From Clostridiales bacterium (lineage in GTDB: Bacteria; Bacillota; Clostridia; TANB77; CAG-508), in assembly GCA_004553715.1 (NCBI GenBank), contig SFKP01000010.1, forward strand, positions 1-64,000: a stretch of 64,000 nucleotides of DNA. Reading direction: 5' to 3'. Positions 36,731 to 45,611 of this stretch are shown here, piece after piece. Position 1 is the stretch's first letter, and each line of letters begins with the position of its first letter. Position numbers and translations under genes: made by a program. The notes below the pieces were generated by a model. It did no database searches. It saw nothing but the letters and a program-made list of their open reading frames with translations, and was not told the DNA's origin.

Positions 36731-37925
36731 TTACATGGTTTCTACTTTTCCGTATACTCCGTCCTCCACCTTCTGCTACTTTTAGTTTACCTTCTCTTGC
36801 TAAAATGATATTATTAGCATTTTTTTTTCCAACAACAGCCTCTATATCATCAGCAGATAACTTATGTAAAACATTCATTTCTGTGCCAAAATTACATAGC
36901 AGTTTATCTATCGTTTTGCTACCTAATCCTGGTATAAATGTAAGAGGTATTTGATATATATATGGTGGTCTTGTTTTTGGACTTATAGATACTGCCTTAT
37001 CTTTAATTACTTCAATTCTATCTAGCACACCCATTGTTATATTTTTACTATCACATGTATCACACTTTGTAGCAGGCACTAACCCTGGTATATTTTTATT
37101 ACAAATCTCGCAATAAGACCTATGATATTTACCAAGTTTTGGATCCAAACCATAATTACAAGCAATTTTTCTTCCTTGCTCGCCTTTTATTGCCATTACC
37201 AATTCTTTAAAGCTTATATCATTTACCACAATTTTGTTATATTCTCTTGCAATTTTAGGAAGAGAATGTGCATCAGAATTTGTCAAAAATGACCTTGTTT
37301 CTAATTCTGATATTGTGTCTGCTAAATTAGTATCTGCACTTAGTCCTAGCTCTATTGCAAAAATCTTGCTAAATTTCTCTTTAAAAATCTTTTCTAATCT
37401 ATCCGTACAATTTCCATAAAAGCTTTTGTGTGGAGTAAAGCAATGTGCTGGTATCAAAATCCCATTATACTTTTCTACAATGTCTATTAATTGATACGCT
37501 GATATATCCGCTCTTTGCGAACTTAAAGTTATATTTTTTATATGTTTACTCATTTCTTTTGAAAATGATTTTATATCCTCTAGATGTGGGAAATAGCATA
37601 AATTATGGGCACTACCACAACCACCATTTACTCCAACCTCAGATGTTTCAATCTCACTTCCTAATATTATACATACTTTATCTTTGTATATAATTCCTCC
37701 ATCTTTTATCTCGTAAGCTTCACCTAATGACAAAAAATTTTCTATATCTTCTATTACATAAGGAGAGGCTGAGTCTATTATTCCAACTATATTTATTCCT
37801 TTTTTTTCTACGCATTCTTTAGCTATGTTTTCGAAATTAAGTGATCTTGCTGCCGTTATTTTAATTGGTTTATTATTTTTACTTCTTCCTATATGTACAT
37901 GTAAATCTGCAAATACTTCATACAT
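36731..37925 (-). CDS. Endonuclease Q-like PHP-domain protein, with +1 frameshift site
   Basis: The PHP domain starts FADLHVHIGRS and has KITAARSLNFENI, GSEIETSE, IPAHCFTPHKSFYG, GLSADTNLAD and LTNSDAHSLPKIAREYN. A four-Cys zinc site (CEIC at about 268-271, CDTC about 288) and a helix-hairpin-helix (IPGLGSKTIDKLL) follow. This is the EndoQ family, which nicks DNA 5' of uracil, hypoxanthine or abasic sites; older annotation calls it a UvrD-like helicase. At GGA GGA CGG (36759-36761) the zero frame runs into the next gene with unrelated sequence. Skipping the C gives GGVYGKVETM and a stop at 36731, the family C-terminus, for 397 residues. Confidence 0.87.
36759..36761 (-). other. Putative +1 frameshift site CGG in the endoQ-like gene
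   Basis: GGT GGA GGA CGG AGT in the zero frame; GGA GGA (C) GGA GTA TAC GGA AAA restores the YGK C-terminal motif and a stop before spoIIM. In the zero frame a second CGG follows three codons later. Confidence 0.78.
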
Positions 37926-37937
37926 TTTAAGCTCCTC

Positions 37938-38376
37938 CTATCTTAGTTTGTCTATTTCTCCTCTTGCTAATTCATCACATCTATTGTTAAATTCATTATC
38001 ACTATGTCCTTTTACTTTTATAAACTCTACTTTATGCTTTTGAGTCAAACTATATAATTCCTGCCATAACTCTTTATTTTTTACAGGTTCCTTATTTGAT
38101 GTTTTCCAGTTATTTTTCATCCATGAATAAATCCAACCTTTATCAAAAGCATTAACAACATAAGCACTATCACTATATACTTCTACATTACATGGCCTAT
38201 TTAATGTTTTTAATCCTTGAATTACAGCTGTTATCTCCATAATATTATTTGTTGTTTGTTTTTCTCCACCACTTATTTCCTTTTTTATATCTTTATACAT
38301 CAAAATTGCTCCCCAGCCACCGAGGTCCTGGGTTTCCTGAACAGGCTCCATCTGTATATAAAATTATATTATCCAA
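37938..38376 (-). CDS. rnhA: Ribonuclease HI, with +1 frameshift site
   Basis: A TTG start at 38376 has GGAGGT 6 bases upstream and reads MDNIILYTDGACSGNPGP with the first catalytic Asp. The zero frame then meets CGG (38320-38322). Skipping the C gives GGWGAILMYKD and the other active-site residues in NNIMEITAVI (Glu), YSDSAYVVNAF (Asp) and HSDNEFNNRCDELA (His, Asp). The repaired length, 145, is typical. It degrades the RNA of RNA-DNA hybrids. Starting later would delete the first catalytic Asp. It is 12 bases upstream of the endoQ-like gene. Confidence 0.92.
38320..38322 (-). other. Putative +1 frameshift site CGG in rnhA
   Basis: CCA GGA CCT CGG TGG in the zero frame; CCA GGA CCT (C) GGT GGC TGG restores the invariant NPGPGGW motif. 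Confidence 0.82.
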
Positions 38377-38567
38377 AAATATACCTCCAAATAAAATTTT
38401 TCTTTCTTTTTGTTACTTTTTATGATATTATAACAGTAAATTACAGCGAAAATCAAGCTTAGAAAATAATTTTGTTACTAGATAGGTGTTGTCTTTAAAT
38501 CCGCTATATCACCTAAGTCGCTAGTGTATCTAAAGGAAGTTTTAAATTTTAAAGGAGTTATAAATAT

Positions 38568-39794
38568 ATGAGTAAAATATTAGGAATAATATGTGAATAT
38601 AATCCGTTGCATAACGGACATTTATACCATATTGAAGAATCTAAAAAAATAGTTAATCCAGATTTTACCGTTTGCATAATGAGTGGTCAATTTACTCAAA
38701 GAGGTGATACAGCGTTATTTGATAAATGGGCTCGAGCCGAAATGGCACTTCGCTCAGGTGTAGACTTAGTAATAGAATTACCACTTATTTATAGCATTTC
38801 TAGCGCTGAAAATTTTTCAAGAGGAGCTATAAATATTTTAGATAGTCTTAAAGGTGATATAACTCTTTCTTTTGGTAGTGAATGTGGTGACTTAAAGACT
38901 CTTGAAAATATAAGCAATGTTTTAATAAAAGAACCTCCGGAATACACATCAATTTTAAAGCACGAATTATCAAAAGGAGTATCATTTCCTAAAGCTCGTG
39001 AAAATGCTGTACTTATGTATTTAAATGATATTAGAAGATATGCAAATATTTTATCTTCTCCAAATAATATTTTAGGTATTGAATACATAAAAGCTCTTAA
39101 AACTCTTAAATCGAAAATAAATTATATGACCATAAAAAGGTCTTTTGTAGAATATAACAGTACAAAAACTTCTGAAAATTTTGCTAGTGCAACAGCAATT
39201 AGAGAACTAATAACAAGTAATAAAGACATTTCTAAATATGTACCAAAAATTTCTTATAATGTTATTCAAAATAGATTAAAATATGGACAATTTGTACCTA
39301 GTATAAAATCATTTGAAAAAGAAATCCTATATAAATTAAGAACAATGGAGCTTTCAGATATTGTAAATATTGCTGATATTACTGAAGGTTTAGAATTTAA
39401 GATTCAAAAAGCAGCTCAGTCTTGTAATACATTAGATGAACTTACAGAGATGATTAAATCAAAAAGATATACTCAAACTAGAATTAATAGAATCTTGCTT
39501 TACTTACTATTTTCTATAACAAAACAAGATATGGAAAATAGCAGAAAGTACTTACCATATCTGAGAATTTTAGGAACTACTGAAAATGGGAAAAAGCTTT
39601 TAGCAGATGTTGCAAAATCAAAAAAAGCTCCTCCTTTAGTCATTTCAGTAAAAAAATTTATGGAAGAAAATAAAAATAAATTTTATCAAGAATTATTAAA
39701 AAAAGACATTCTAGCAACAAATATATACACATTAGCTTACGAAAAAAACTCTAAAGCAAATTTAGATTATACAAAAAAATTAATAACCATCTAG
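38568..39794 (+). CDS. tmcAL: tRNA(Met) cytidine acetate ligase
   Basis: The 408-residue protein starts with the nucleotidyltransferase motif CEYNPLHNGHLYHI and has SGQFTQRGD, FDKWARAEMAL and ISSAENFSRGAINIL, the signatures of TmcAL (YlbM). It acetylates C34 of elongator tRNA-Met using acetate and ATP in low-GC Firmicutes. AAAGGAG lies about 10 bases before the ATG. It is the only plus-strand gene between 34856 and the window end. Confidence 0.94.
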   Translation: MSKILGIICEYNPLHNGHLYHIEESKKIVNPDFTVCIMSGQFTQRGDTALFDKWARAEMALRSGVDLVIELPLIYSISSAENFSRGAINILDSLKGDITLSFGSECGDLKTLENISNVLIKEPPEYTSILKHELSKGVSFPKARENAVLMYLNDIRRYANILSSPNNILGIEYIKALKTLKSKINYMTIKRSFVEYNSTKTSENFASATAIRELITSNKDISKYVPKISYNVIQNRLKYGQFVPSIKSFEKEILYKLRTMELSDIVNIADITEGLEFKIQKAAQSCNTLDELTEMIKSKRYTQTRINRILLYLLFSITKQDMENSRKYLPYLRILGTTENGKKLLADVAKSKKAPPLVISVKKFMEENKNKFYQELLKKDILATNIYTLAYEKNSKANLDYTKKLITI

Positions 39795-39806
39795 ATTTTT
39801 AAAGGT

Positions 39807-39878
39807 ATCAATGGGGACTTAAGATTTTTGACAGTCTTTTTGCAAAAAGGCTGTCAAAAATCTTAAGTCCCCATTGAT
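39807..39878. repeat. 72-base near-perfect palindrome between tmcAL and ytfJ
   Basis: Arms 39807-39834 and 39851-39878 are perfect 28-base inverse complements (ATCAATGGGGACTTAAGA at the outer end). The centre TCTTTTTGCAAAAAGG extends the pairing almost to the middle. It lies between convergent genes and can act as a terminator on both strands, but it is far longer than a usual terminator. No second copy was seen in the window. Confidence 0.85.
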
Positions 39879-39882
39879 GTAT

Positions 39883-40494
39883 TTATAAGTCTTCTCCATC
39901 TGTTTCATCTATCATTTCTTCCATTTCATATTCTTTAGGAAGTTTTGGCTTTTTCTTTTTGATTTCTTTTTCTACTTTTCTTTCTACTTCTTTTTCAATC
40001 TCGCTTTCTACTTCATTTTTTAGAGTTTCTTTCTCTTTTTTATTTGCTTCCATTTTTGTTTTTACTTCTTCTACACACTTATTCATCATATTTTCCATTT
40101 TTTGAAATAAATCTGGGACATAGTCTAAAATTTTATCTATTGCACAACTATGTTCTACAGGTATAAATCTTGTTATACTATTTGCTTTGTTTTCAACTAT
40201 TAAAAAACCAACGGGTGCAATTTTTACACCTGCTCCAGCTCCTCCTCCAAATGGATTTTTTGCTTTTAATTTTTCATTTTTTTCTTCTTTTTCATATTCA
40301 TCTACAACCTCATCTCTAAAATCGCTTCCTCCTGCTGCAAATCCAAAACATACTTTAGAAATAGGAATAATTGTTGTGCCATCTAAACTTTCTATTGGCT
40401 CTCCTATTATAGTATCTACATCAATCATATCTTGAATATTATACATTGCAGTTTGCATTAAACTTTCTATTGGATGTTTTTCCAAAATTATCAC
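39883..40494 (-). CDS. ytfJ: GerW family sporulation protein (YtfJ)
   Basis: The N-terminal half (MIILEKHPIESLMQTAMYNIQDMIDVDTIIGEPI, then PISKVCFGFAAGGSDF and GGGAGAGVKIAPVGFLIV) is the conserved YtfJ/GerW domain. The C-terminal third is a long Lys/Glu-rich coiled region. YtfJ/GerW is needed for proper spore germination in Bacillus. Its start overlaps the end of the DUF2953 gene by 56 bases, and the usual scpB gene of this neighbourhood is absent. Confidence 0.9.
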   Translation of the reverse strand: MIILEKHPIESLMQTAMYNIQDMIDVDTIIGEPIESLDGTTIIPISKVCFGFAAGGSDFRDEVVDEYEKEEKNEKLKAKNPFGGGAGAGVKIAPVGFLIVENKANSITRFIPVEHSCAIDKILDYVPDLFQKMENMMNKCVEEVKTKMEANKKEKETLKNEVESEIEKEVERKVEKEIKKKKPKLPKEYEMEEMIDETDGEDL

Positions 40495-41062
40495 TCTCTT
40501 TTCTTTTATTTGCTATTTTTAACATAAACAGTATATAAATAATATGTACTAAATTTACACTAATTATACCTTTAAATATTAAATGATATACATTTTCGGA
40601 AATATAAATGGGGGTAAATTTATAATATATATTTCTCTTTTCTTGTTTTGCAAGTAAAAATCCCATAAGTATTGAAATCGCTGTAATTATAATAGTTGTT
40701 AATATGACATCTTTTGTTCCTAATTGCAAATCAAAATATAATTTTTCTATTTTAAATTTTTTTAAATGCTTTTTTACTTTATCTATATTTTTACTGTTTC
40801 TTAAGTTCTCCTTTATTTTAGCCATTTTCATATTTTTTTTGGCACTTGCCTTTAAAGCATAAATAAGTTTTTCTGCTCTTTTGTTATTTAGAGTTATTTT
40901 TAATATTGGAAAAATGCTAAGCACCTTTAGAGTTACTACAACATTAATACTTTTTGGCTTTTCTTTACTTATATTTTCTAAATATAATTCTTTAAAATTA
41001 ATTTGTACTTTTGATGTTATTATTAAAACAAGTATTAACAAAATTATTAAAAAAACTATCAT
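40439..41062 (-). CDS. DUF2953 domain membrane protein
   Basis: The 207-residue protein has an N-terminal membrane segment (about 1-18), a conserved TSKVQINFKELYLEN block, a basic helical linker (KKHLKKFKIEKLYFDLQLGTKDVILTTI) and another hydrophobic stretch near 165-190. DUF2953 genes typically precede ytfJ in spore formers. Its role is unknown; a sporulation link is inferred from context. ACGGAGG precedes the ATG. Confidence 0.75.
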   Translation of the reverse strand: MIVFLIILLILVLIITSKVQINFKELYLENISKEKPKSINVVVTLKVLSIFPILKITLNNKRAEKLIYALKASAKKNMKMAKIKENLRNSKNIDKVKKHLKKFKIEKLYFDLQLGTKDVILTTIIITAISILMGFLLAKQEKRNIYYKFTPIYISENVYHLIFKGIISVNLVHIIYILFMLKIANKRKESDNFGKTSNRKFNANCNV

Positions 41063-41107
41063 TACAAAGTTAACCTCCGTAATAATAGTTTTCCCCTATT
41101 TTTTATT

Positions 41108-41866
41108 CTAAAACTTATTTACTTTATTTTTTTCTAGAATTATATCTCCAAAAATCTCTTCTTGCTGTGTATTTATTTTTCTACGCCTTGAAAGTTCTAG
41201 TACACCTGTAAAAGCAGTAACAGTTTCTAATTTATTGTATTTATTTTTTGTACACATCTTATTAAAAACTACTTTCGGCTTTTTTAATAATTCTCTAAAA
41301 ATGTCTTTGACTTTACTTGCAACTGTAACAGTTTCACCTATCGCTATTTTTTCTATTCTTGCAGCTTCTTTATTCATTTTTTTATCACGTTTTTCTAGAA
41401 TTTGTTTATAAATATCTGCAAGTGTAATTACTTCAAATTGTTCTTCTATCTTCCTTTTTGGTAATTCTACTTTATCCGGTAATTTATAAAATCTTTTAGA
41501 ATTTATTAAATATTGTTCTCTTAACTCTTTACAAATTTCTTTATACTTTTTATATTCAATTATTCTGTTTAAAAGCTCTTCTTCTGTAAGTTCTCCTTCA
41601 TCTTCTACTACTTTTGGTAAAAGGCTTTTTGACTTTATATATAATAGTGTTGATGCCATAACTAAAAACTCACTTGTTATGTCTAAATTTAGCTCCTGCA
41701 TAGCATTTATGTATTCTATATATTGATCTGTAATTGCAGATAGACTAATTTTATTTATATCCATTTTATTTTTATCAACTAAATGGCATAGTAAATCAAG
41801 TGGTCCTTCGAAGTTATCTAATTTTAGTAAATATTTTTTTGTTTGCAATTCAAGTATATTATTCAT
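41108..41866 (-). CDS. scpA: Segregation and condensation protein A
   Basis: The 252-residue kleisin has the N-terminal DNFEGPLDLLCHLVDKNKMDINKIS motif that binds the SMC neck, EFLVMASTLLYIKSKSLLP, and a C-terminal winged-helix region with FTGVLELSRRRKI. With Smc and ScpB it compacts and segregates the chromosome. It overlaps recX by 8 bases. The expected downstream scpB is missing. Confidence 0.93.
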   Translation of the reverse strand: MNNILELQTKKYLLKLDNFEGPLDLLCHLVDKNKMDINKISLSAITDQYIEYINAMQELNLDITSEFLVMASTLLYIKSKSLLPKVVEDEGELTEEELLNRIIEYKKYKEICKELREQYLINSKRFYKLPDKVELPKRKIEEQFEVITLADIYKQILEKRDKKMNKEAARIEKIAIGETVTVASKVKDIFRELLKKPKVVFNKMCTKNKYNKLETVTAFTGVLELSRRRKINTQQEEIFGDIILEKNKVNKF

Positions 41867-42299
41867 TTTGTAAGCTCCTTATTGTTTGCTCCATATATCC
41901 TTTTTTCTGCAAGTAATTATAAATTTCATCTGGCTCCATTATTGTTTCTTTTTTATTGTATAATGTAGTTGCCGATTGTAATTCGTAATCTTCTAACTCT
42001 TCTTTATGTAAATATATGTAATCTTCTATTTGTGATTTTGATAAACCTTTTGATAATAGCTTATATTTAAGCTCTTTTATAGATAAGTTTTTTAATTTCT
42101 TAAATTCTAAAATAGCCTTTTCTATATATCTATTATCATTTATATAGTCATTTTCTTTTAAATATTCTATAACATTTTCTAGATTATTTCCAGCATTTTC
42201 TGAAAATTTCTGTCTAATCTCTTGTTCTGTTCTCTTTTTATATAGTATATATTTCAAAACTTTTGTTTTAAGTTTATCAAATTCTTCTATATCTTGCAT
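41859..42299 (-). CDS. recX: Regulatory protein RecX
   Basis: The 146-residue protein consists of three-helix repeats typical of RecX (KVLKYILYKKRTEQEIRQKF, then VIEYLKENDYINDNRYIEKAI, then KLLSKGLSKSQIEDYI). RecX inhibits RecA filament extension. The gene begins 4 bases after the recA stop, the usual arrangement, and is shorter than Bacillus RecX, having fewer repeats. Confidence 0.88.
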   Translation of the reverse strand: MQDIEEFDKLKTKVLKYILYKKRTEQEIRQKFSENAGNNLENVIEYLKENDYINDNRYIEKAILEFKKLKNLSIKELKYKLLSKGLSKSQIEDYIYLHKEELEDYELQSATTLYNKKETIMEPDEIYNYLQKKGYMEQTIRSLQNE

Positions 42300-42303
42300 T
42301 GTA

Positions 42304-43368
42304 TTATTCTTCCTCTTCTAATGATTCTTCTGCCTCTAACACTTCTTCGCTATCTCCAAGGCTTTTTTCGAATGCAGTTGTAAAATTGTCTCTGATTTTT
42401 CCTTCTATTTCATTCATTATTTTTGGATTATCCATCAAATATTGTTTTGCATTTTCTCTACCTTGTCCTATTTTTTCTCCATTATAGCTAAACCAAGCTC
42501 CTGCCTTTTCAATTATATTTAAGTTAACTGCTAAGTCTAAAATATTTCCTTCTTTAGAAATTCCTTTTCCATAAATTATATCAAATTCTGCTTCTCTAAA
42601 TGGAGGTGCTACTTTATTTTTTATAACTTTAACTCTTGCTCTATTTCCTATAACTTCTCCATCTTGTTTAATGTTTTCTATTTTTCTTATATCTAATCTA
42701 ACTGATGCATAGAATTTTAATGCTCTTCCTCCTGGTGTTGTTTCTGGGTTTCCAAACATTATTCCTACTTTTTCTCTTAATTGGTTTATAAATATAATAA
42801 CTGTTTTTGATTTATTTATAACACCTGCTAATTTTCTTAAAGCTTGTGACATAAGTCTTGCTTGTAAACCAACATGTGCATCTCCCATATCTCCATCTAT
42901 TTCTGCTTTTGGAACTAATGCTGCAACAGAGTCTACAACTATTACATCTATTGCTCCACTTCTAGTTAAAGCTTCTGCTATTTCTAATGCTTGCTCACCA
43001 GTATCAGGTTGTGAAACTATTAAATTGTCTATATCTACTCCTAAGTGTTTTGCATAAACTGGGTCTAATGCGTGCTCTGCATCAATAAATGCTGCTTCTC
43101 CACCTAGTTTTTGTGCTTCTGCAATTGCATGTAATGCTAATGTTGTTTTACCAGATGATTCTGGTCCAAATACTTCTATTATTCTTCCTCTAGGAATGCC
43201 CCCTATACCTAAAGCTATATCTAAGCTTAATGCTCCTGTAGGAATTGCCTCTATATTCATATCTTGGTATTCTCCAAGTTTCATTACAGAACCTTTTCCG
43301 AATTGTTTTTCAATTTGTCCTAATGCTATTTCTAATGCTTTCTTTTTTTCTAAATTTTCATTACTCAT
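42304..43368 (-). CDS. recA: Recombinase A
   Basis: The 354-residue protein has the full RecA core: Walker [14 protein letters not shown] (about 67-79), Walker [14 protein letters not shown], loop L1 around [24 protein letters not shown], and loop L2 with [20 protein letters not shown]. An acidic tail ends the protein. A promoter and two LexA-box-like sites lie upstream, so SOS control is likely. Confidence 0.98.
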   Translation of the reverse strand: MSNENLEKKKALEIALGQIEKQFGKGSVMKLGEYQDMNIEAIPTGALSLDIALGIGGIPRGRIIEVFGPESSGKTTLALHAIAEAQKLGGEAAFIDAEHALDPVYAKHLGVDIDNLIVSQPDTGEQALEIAEALTRSGAIDVIVVDSVAALVPKAEIDGDMGDAHVGLQARLMSQALRKLAGVINKSKTVIIFINQLREKVGIMFGNPETTPGGRALKFYASVRLDIRKIENIKQDGEVIGNRARVKVIKNKVAPPFREAEFDIIYGKGISKEGNILDLAVNLNIIEKAGAWFSYNGEKIGQGRENAKQYLMDNPKIMNEIEGKIRDNFTTAFEKSLGDSEEVLEAEESLEEEE

Positions 43369-43401
43369 TTTTTTCCTCCTAAATTTTAATTACTTTTGTA
43401 A

Positions 43402-43428
43402 GTACGTTTGTTCTCTGAACGTCCGTTT
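43402..43428 (-). promoter_or_regulatory. LexA (SOS) box-like sites upstream of recA
   Basis: GAACGTCCGTTT (43417-43428) and GTACGTTTGTTC (43402-43413) each fit the Firmicute LexA pattern GAAC-N4-GTTC with one mismatch. They lie just downstream of the -10 box, where a bound repressor would block transcription. Confidence 0.55.
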
Positions 43429-43433
43429 GTTTT

Positions 43434-43461
43434 ATTATATACTTTTATTTTTATTTGTCAA
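43434..43461 (-). promoter_or_regulatory. SigA promoter of recA
   Basis: On the minus strand TTGACA (43456-43461) and TATAAT (43434-43439) are both perfect, with a 16-base spacer. Confidence 0.8.
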
Positions 43462-43490
43462 TACTTTTTTTTAATTTTTTTATTATTTTT

Positions 43491-43633
43491 GGTACAGTTC
43501 AGACTAATTAATATATAATCCGTTCCATCTTGCTGTCGGTTGGACATTTTCTTTTCTTAGGCTAAAGCACGAAAAGAAAAGTGCAACCGACACGTGGAGC
43601 TGCTAATTTGAAAATTTTGGTTTGAACATTAAC
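43491..43633 (+). repeat. MITE-like element copy 4 (complete, 8-bp target duplication)
   Basis: The 143-bp copy runs from GGTACAG to CATTAAC. The flanks 43483-43490 and 43634-43641 are identical, TTATTTTT. The right end gives the TAA stop of the RNHCP gene (43629-43631). Confidence 0.93.
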
Positions 43634-43943
43634 TTATTTTTTTTTTGCAAATCTCATAGATTTTTTCCATATTATCATCTTTTGCTGCTTTGTTTTTTCT
43701 AATTGCTCCACACTTTTTACACTTAAATACTATAACATATCCTTTTTTAGGGCTTATCTCAATATCAATTGGATCTAGCAATCCGTGGCACTCTTCTAAT
43801 CTATCTCCTGGATTTTTATCTACATGTTTTGAACATAAACAAAAATTACAATGATTTCTACAAGAATACCCTAATTTACTTACTTTTTTACCACAATTCT
43901 CGCAAATAAATTCTTCATCAATTTCTGTAAATATTGGCTCCAT
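43629..43943 (-). CDS. RNHCP domain zinc protein
   Basis: The 104-residue protein has CENCGKK, then SCRNHCNFCLCSKHVDKNPGDR (the RNHCP motif, about 27-48), CHGLLDPI and CKKCG, enough cysteines for two zinc sites. The RNHCP family is widespread in Firmicutes; its function is unknown. The stop codon comes from the terminal repeat of the neighbouring element, and only Ile-Ser precede it after a poly-Lys run, so the natural C-terminus may have been a little different. It follows the nucleoside kinase gene by 18 bases. Confidence 0.85.
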   Translation of the reverse strand: MEPIFTEIDEEFICENCGKKVSKLGYSCRNHCNFCLCSKHVDKNPGDRLEECHGLLDPIDIEISPKKGYVIVFKCKKCGAIRKNKAAKDDNMEKIYEICKKKIS

Positions 43944-43961
43944 TTTATCTCCTTCCCTTTG

Positions 43962-45611
43962 TTAATTAAAAATACTTCCTCCTATGAATTCTCTTAAAAT
44001 TGAATTGCTTGGTACATCCTCTGTTGCAATTGGTTCAAAATATGATAGCATTGAATATAGTCTTTTTGCTTCTGAATAATATTCTGAGGTTGGATTTATT
44101 GCTTTTAATAACGGAACTACTTGATTCTTTAATACACATAACTCATATATTAAAGAAGAGTTAAACATTACATCTGCTTCTTCTTGGAATCTAAAAATAT
44201 TGTTTGTTTCCCCTTTATTTACTGCTGGCCACATCTTTAATACATGTTCTGCAGTGTAACCTCTATATTTATAGTCTCTTGCTATTCTTCTTATCAATCT
44301 TGTATCTGTTGTAGAAATTCTGTTGTAATAGTCTATATTTAGCACAGTTAATGCACTAACATAAATCTTAAATTTATTTTCTTTTGGCACTAAATATGTT
44401 AGCTCGTCATTTAAGCAATGAATTCCTTCCATAATTAATACTTCATCTTCGGCTAATTTCATTTTTTTGCCATCATAAACTTTGGTTCCTTTGTAAAAAT
44501 CAAATGTTGGTGCATCAATTTCTTCTCCTTTAAAAAGTTTCATTAAATTATTGTTTAACAAGGTTTTATCTATTGCATCTATACTTTCGTAATCATAATT
44601 ACCGTATTTATCTTTTGGTGTATCTTTTCGTTCTATAAAATAATCATCTACAGAAATTGTAATTGGCTTTATCCCATTTATTCTTAATTGTATAGAAAGT
44701 CTTTTAGCAAATGTTGTTTTCCCAGAAGAAGATGGTCCAGCAATTGCTATAAGTTTAATGTTTTTATTCTTAGCAATAATATCTGCAATAGATGCAATCT
44801 TTTTTTCATGTAATGCTTCGTCTAAAAGGATGTAATCCTTGATTTTTCCTGCCTTTATAATAGTATTTATTTTGTATAATGTATTTACATTCATAAATTT
44901 ATGTAATGATTTGTATTCTTGTAGAGTATCAAATAACTTAGGAGTATCGACAAAATCTATTAGTTCATTGGGATGCTCTTCATTTGGATATCTTATTAAT
45001 ATCCCATCTTGATATTTTGTAATACTATATTTTGTAATAAATCCTGTATTTATTGGTAAAACACCATAAAAATAATTGTAATAATCCTCGCAATAATATA
45101 ATGTCACTTCTTTTTTCGTTTCTAAATCTAGCTGTAACTTCCCTTTAAGAGTGTTATTTTTTTCATAAAATAATTTTGCTTCTTCCTTAGTCATTACTTT
45201 TCTTTCTATTGGCAAGTTTCTCTTTATTATTTCATCCACTTTATCTGTTACTTGTTTTATTACTTCATCTGTTATTTTTAAATTATCTGTTGTACAATAC
45301 ATAGAATGAAATAATTGGTAATCAATTGTAATTTTTATATCATCATATAATTCTTTAAAAGCTTTGCAAATTATATATATAAGCCCTCTTTTATATATTC
45401 TCATCCCATCTTTTGAAGTTAAATCTATCAATTCCAAATTTCCATCTTTATTAATCTCAAAATTTAAACTTTTTATCTCATTATTAAATTTACAAGCAAT
45501 TACTTTTTCTTCGCTTTTTTCTATTTCACTTTTTAGTATTTCTTTTACTGCTGTTCCTTTTTTTACATCTATTACTATATCTCTATATGTTATTTGCATT
45601 TTACCCTCCAA
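43962..45611 (-). CDS. Uridine kinase-like nucleoside kinase with N-terminal TGS-type domain
   Basis: The 549-residue protein begins with a ubiquitin-like TGS domain (ITYRDIVIDVKKGTAVKEIL) and a threonyl-tRNA synthetase-like second domain (about 65-240). A P-loop kinase domain follows, with AGPSSSGKTTFAKRLSIQL (about 291-309), ISVDDYFIERKDTP and IMEGIHCLND. This fusion is common in Clostridia and is annotated as a nucleoside (uridine) kinase. Substrate and role are unproven. It abuts the DUF5050 gene with no gap. Confidence 0.87.
   Translation of the reverse strand: MEGKMQITYRDIVIDVKKGTAVKEILKSEIEKSEEKVIACKFNNEIKSLNFEINKDGNLELIDLTSKDGMRIYKRGLIYIICKAFKELYDDIKITIDYQLFHSMYCTTDNLKITDEVIKQVTDKVDEIIKRNLPIERKVMTKEEAKLFYEKNNTLKGKLQLDLETKKEVTLYYCEDYYNYFYGVLPINTGFITKYSITKYQDGILIRYPNEEHPNELIDFVDTPKLFDTLQEYKSLHKFMNVNTLYKINTIIKAGKIKDYILLDEALHEKKIASIADIIAKNKNIKLIAIAGPSSSGKTTFAKRLSIQLRINGIKPITISVDDYFIERKDTPKDKYGNYDYESIDAIDKTLLNNNLMKLFKGEEIDAPTFDFYKGTKVYDGKKMKLAEDEVLIMEGIHCLNDELTYLVPKENKFKIYVSALTVLNIDYYNRISTTDTRLIRRIARDYKYRGYTAEHVLKMWPAVNKGETNNIFRFQEEADVMFNSSLIYELCVLKNQVVPLLKAINPTSEYYSEAKRLYSMLSYFEPIATEDVPSNSILREFIGGSIFN

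Noticed and set aside
38470..38567. Short inverted repeat (AGGTG/CACCT, CTAG/CTAG) upstream of tmcAL as an operator
   Set aside because: The arms are short and no promoter spacing supports an operator.
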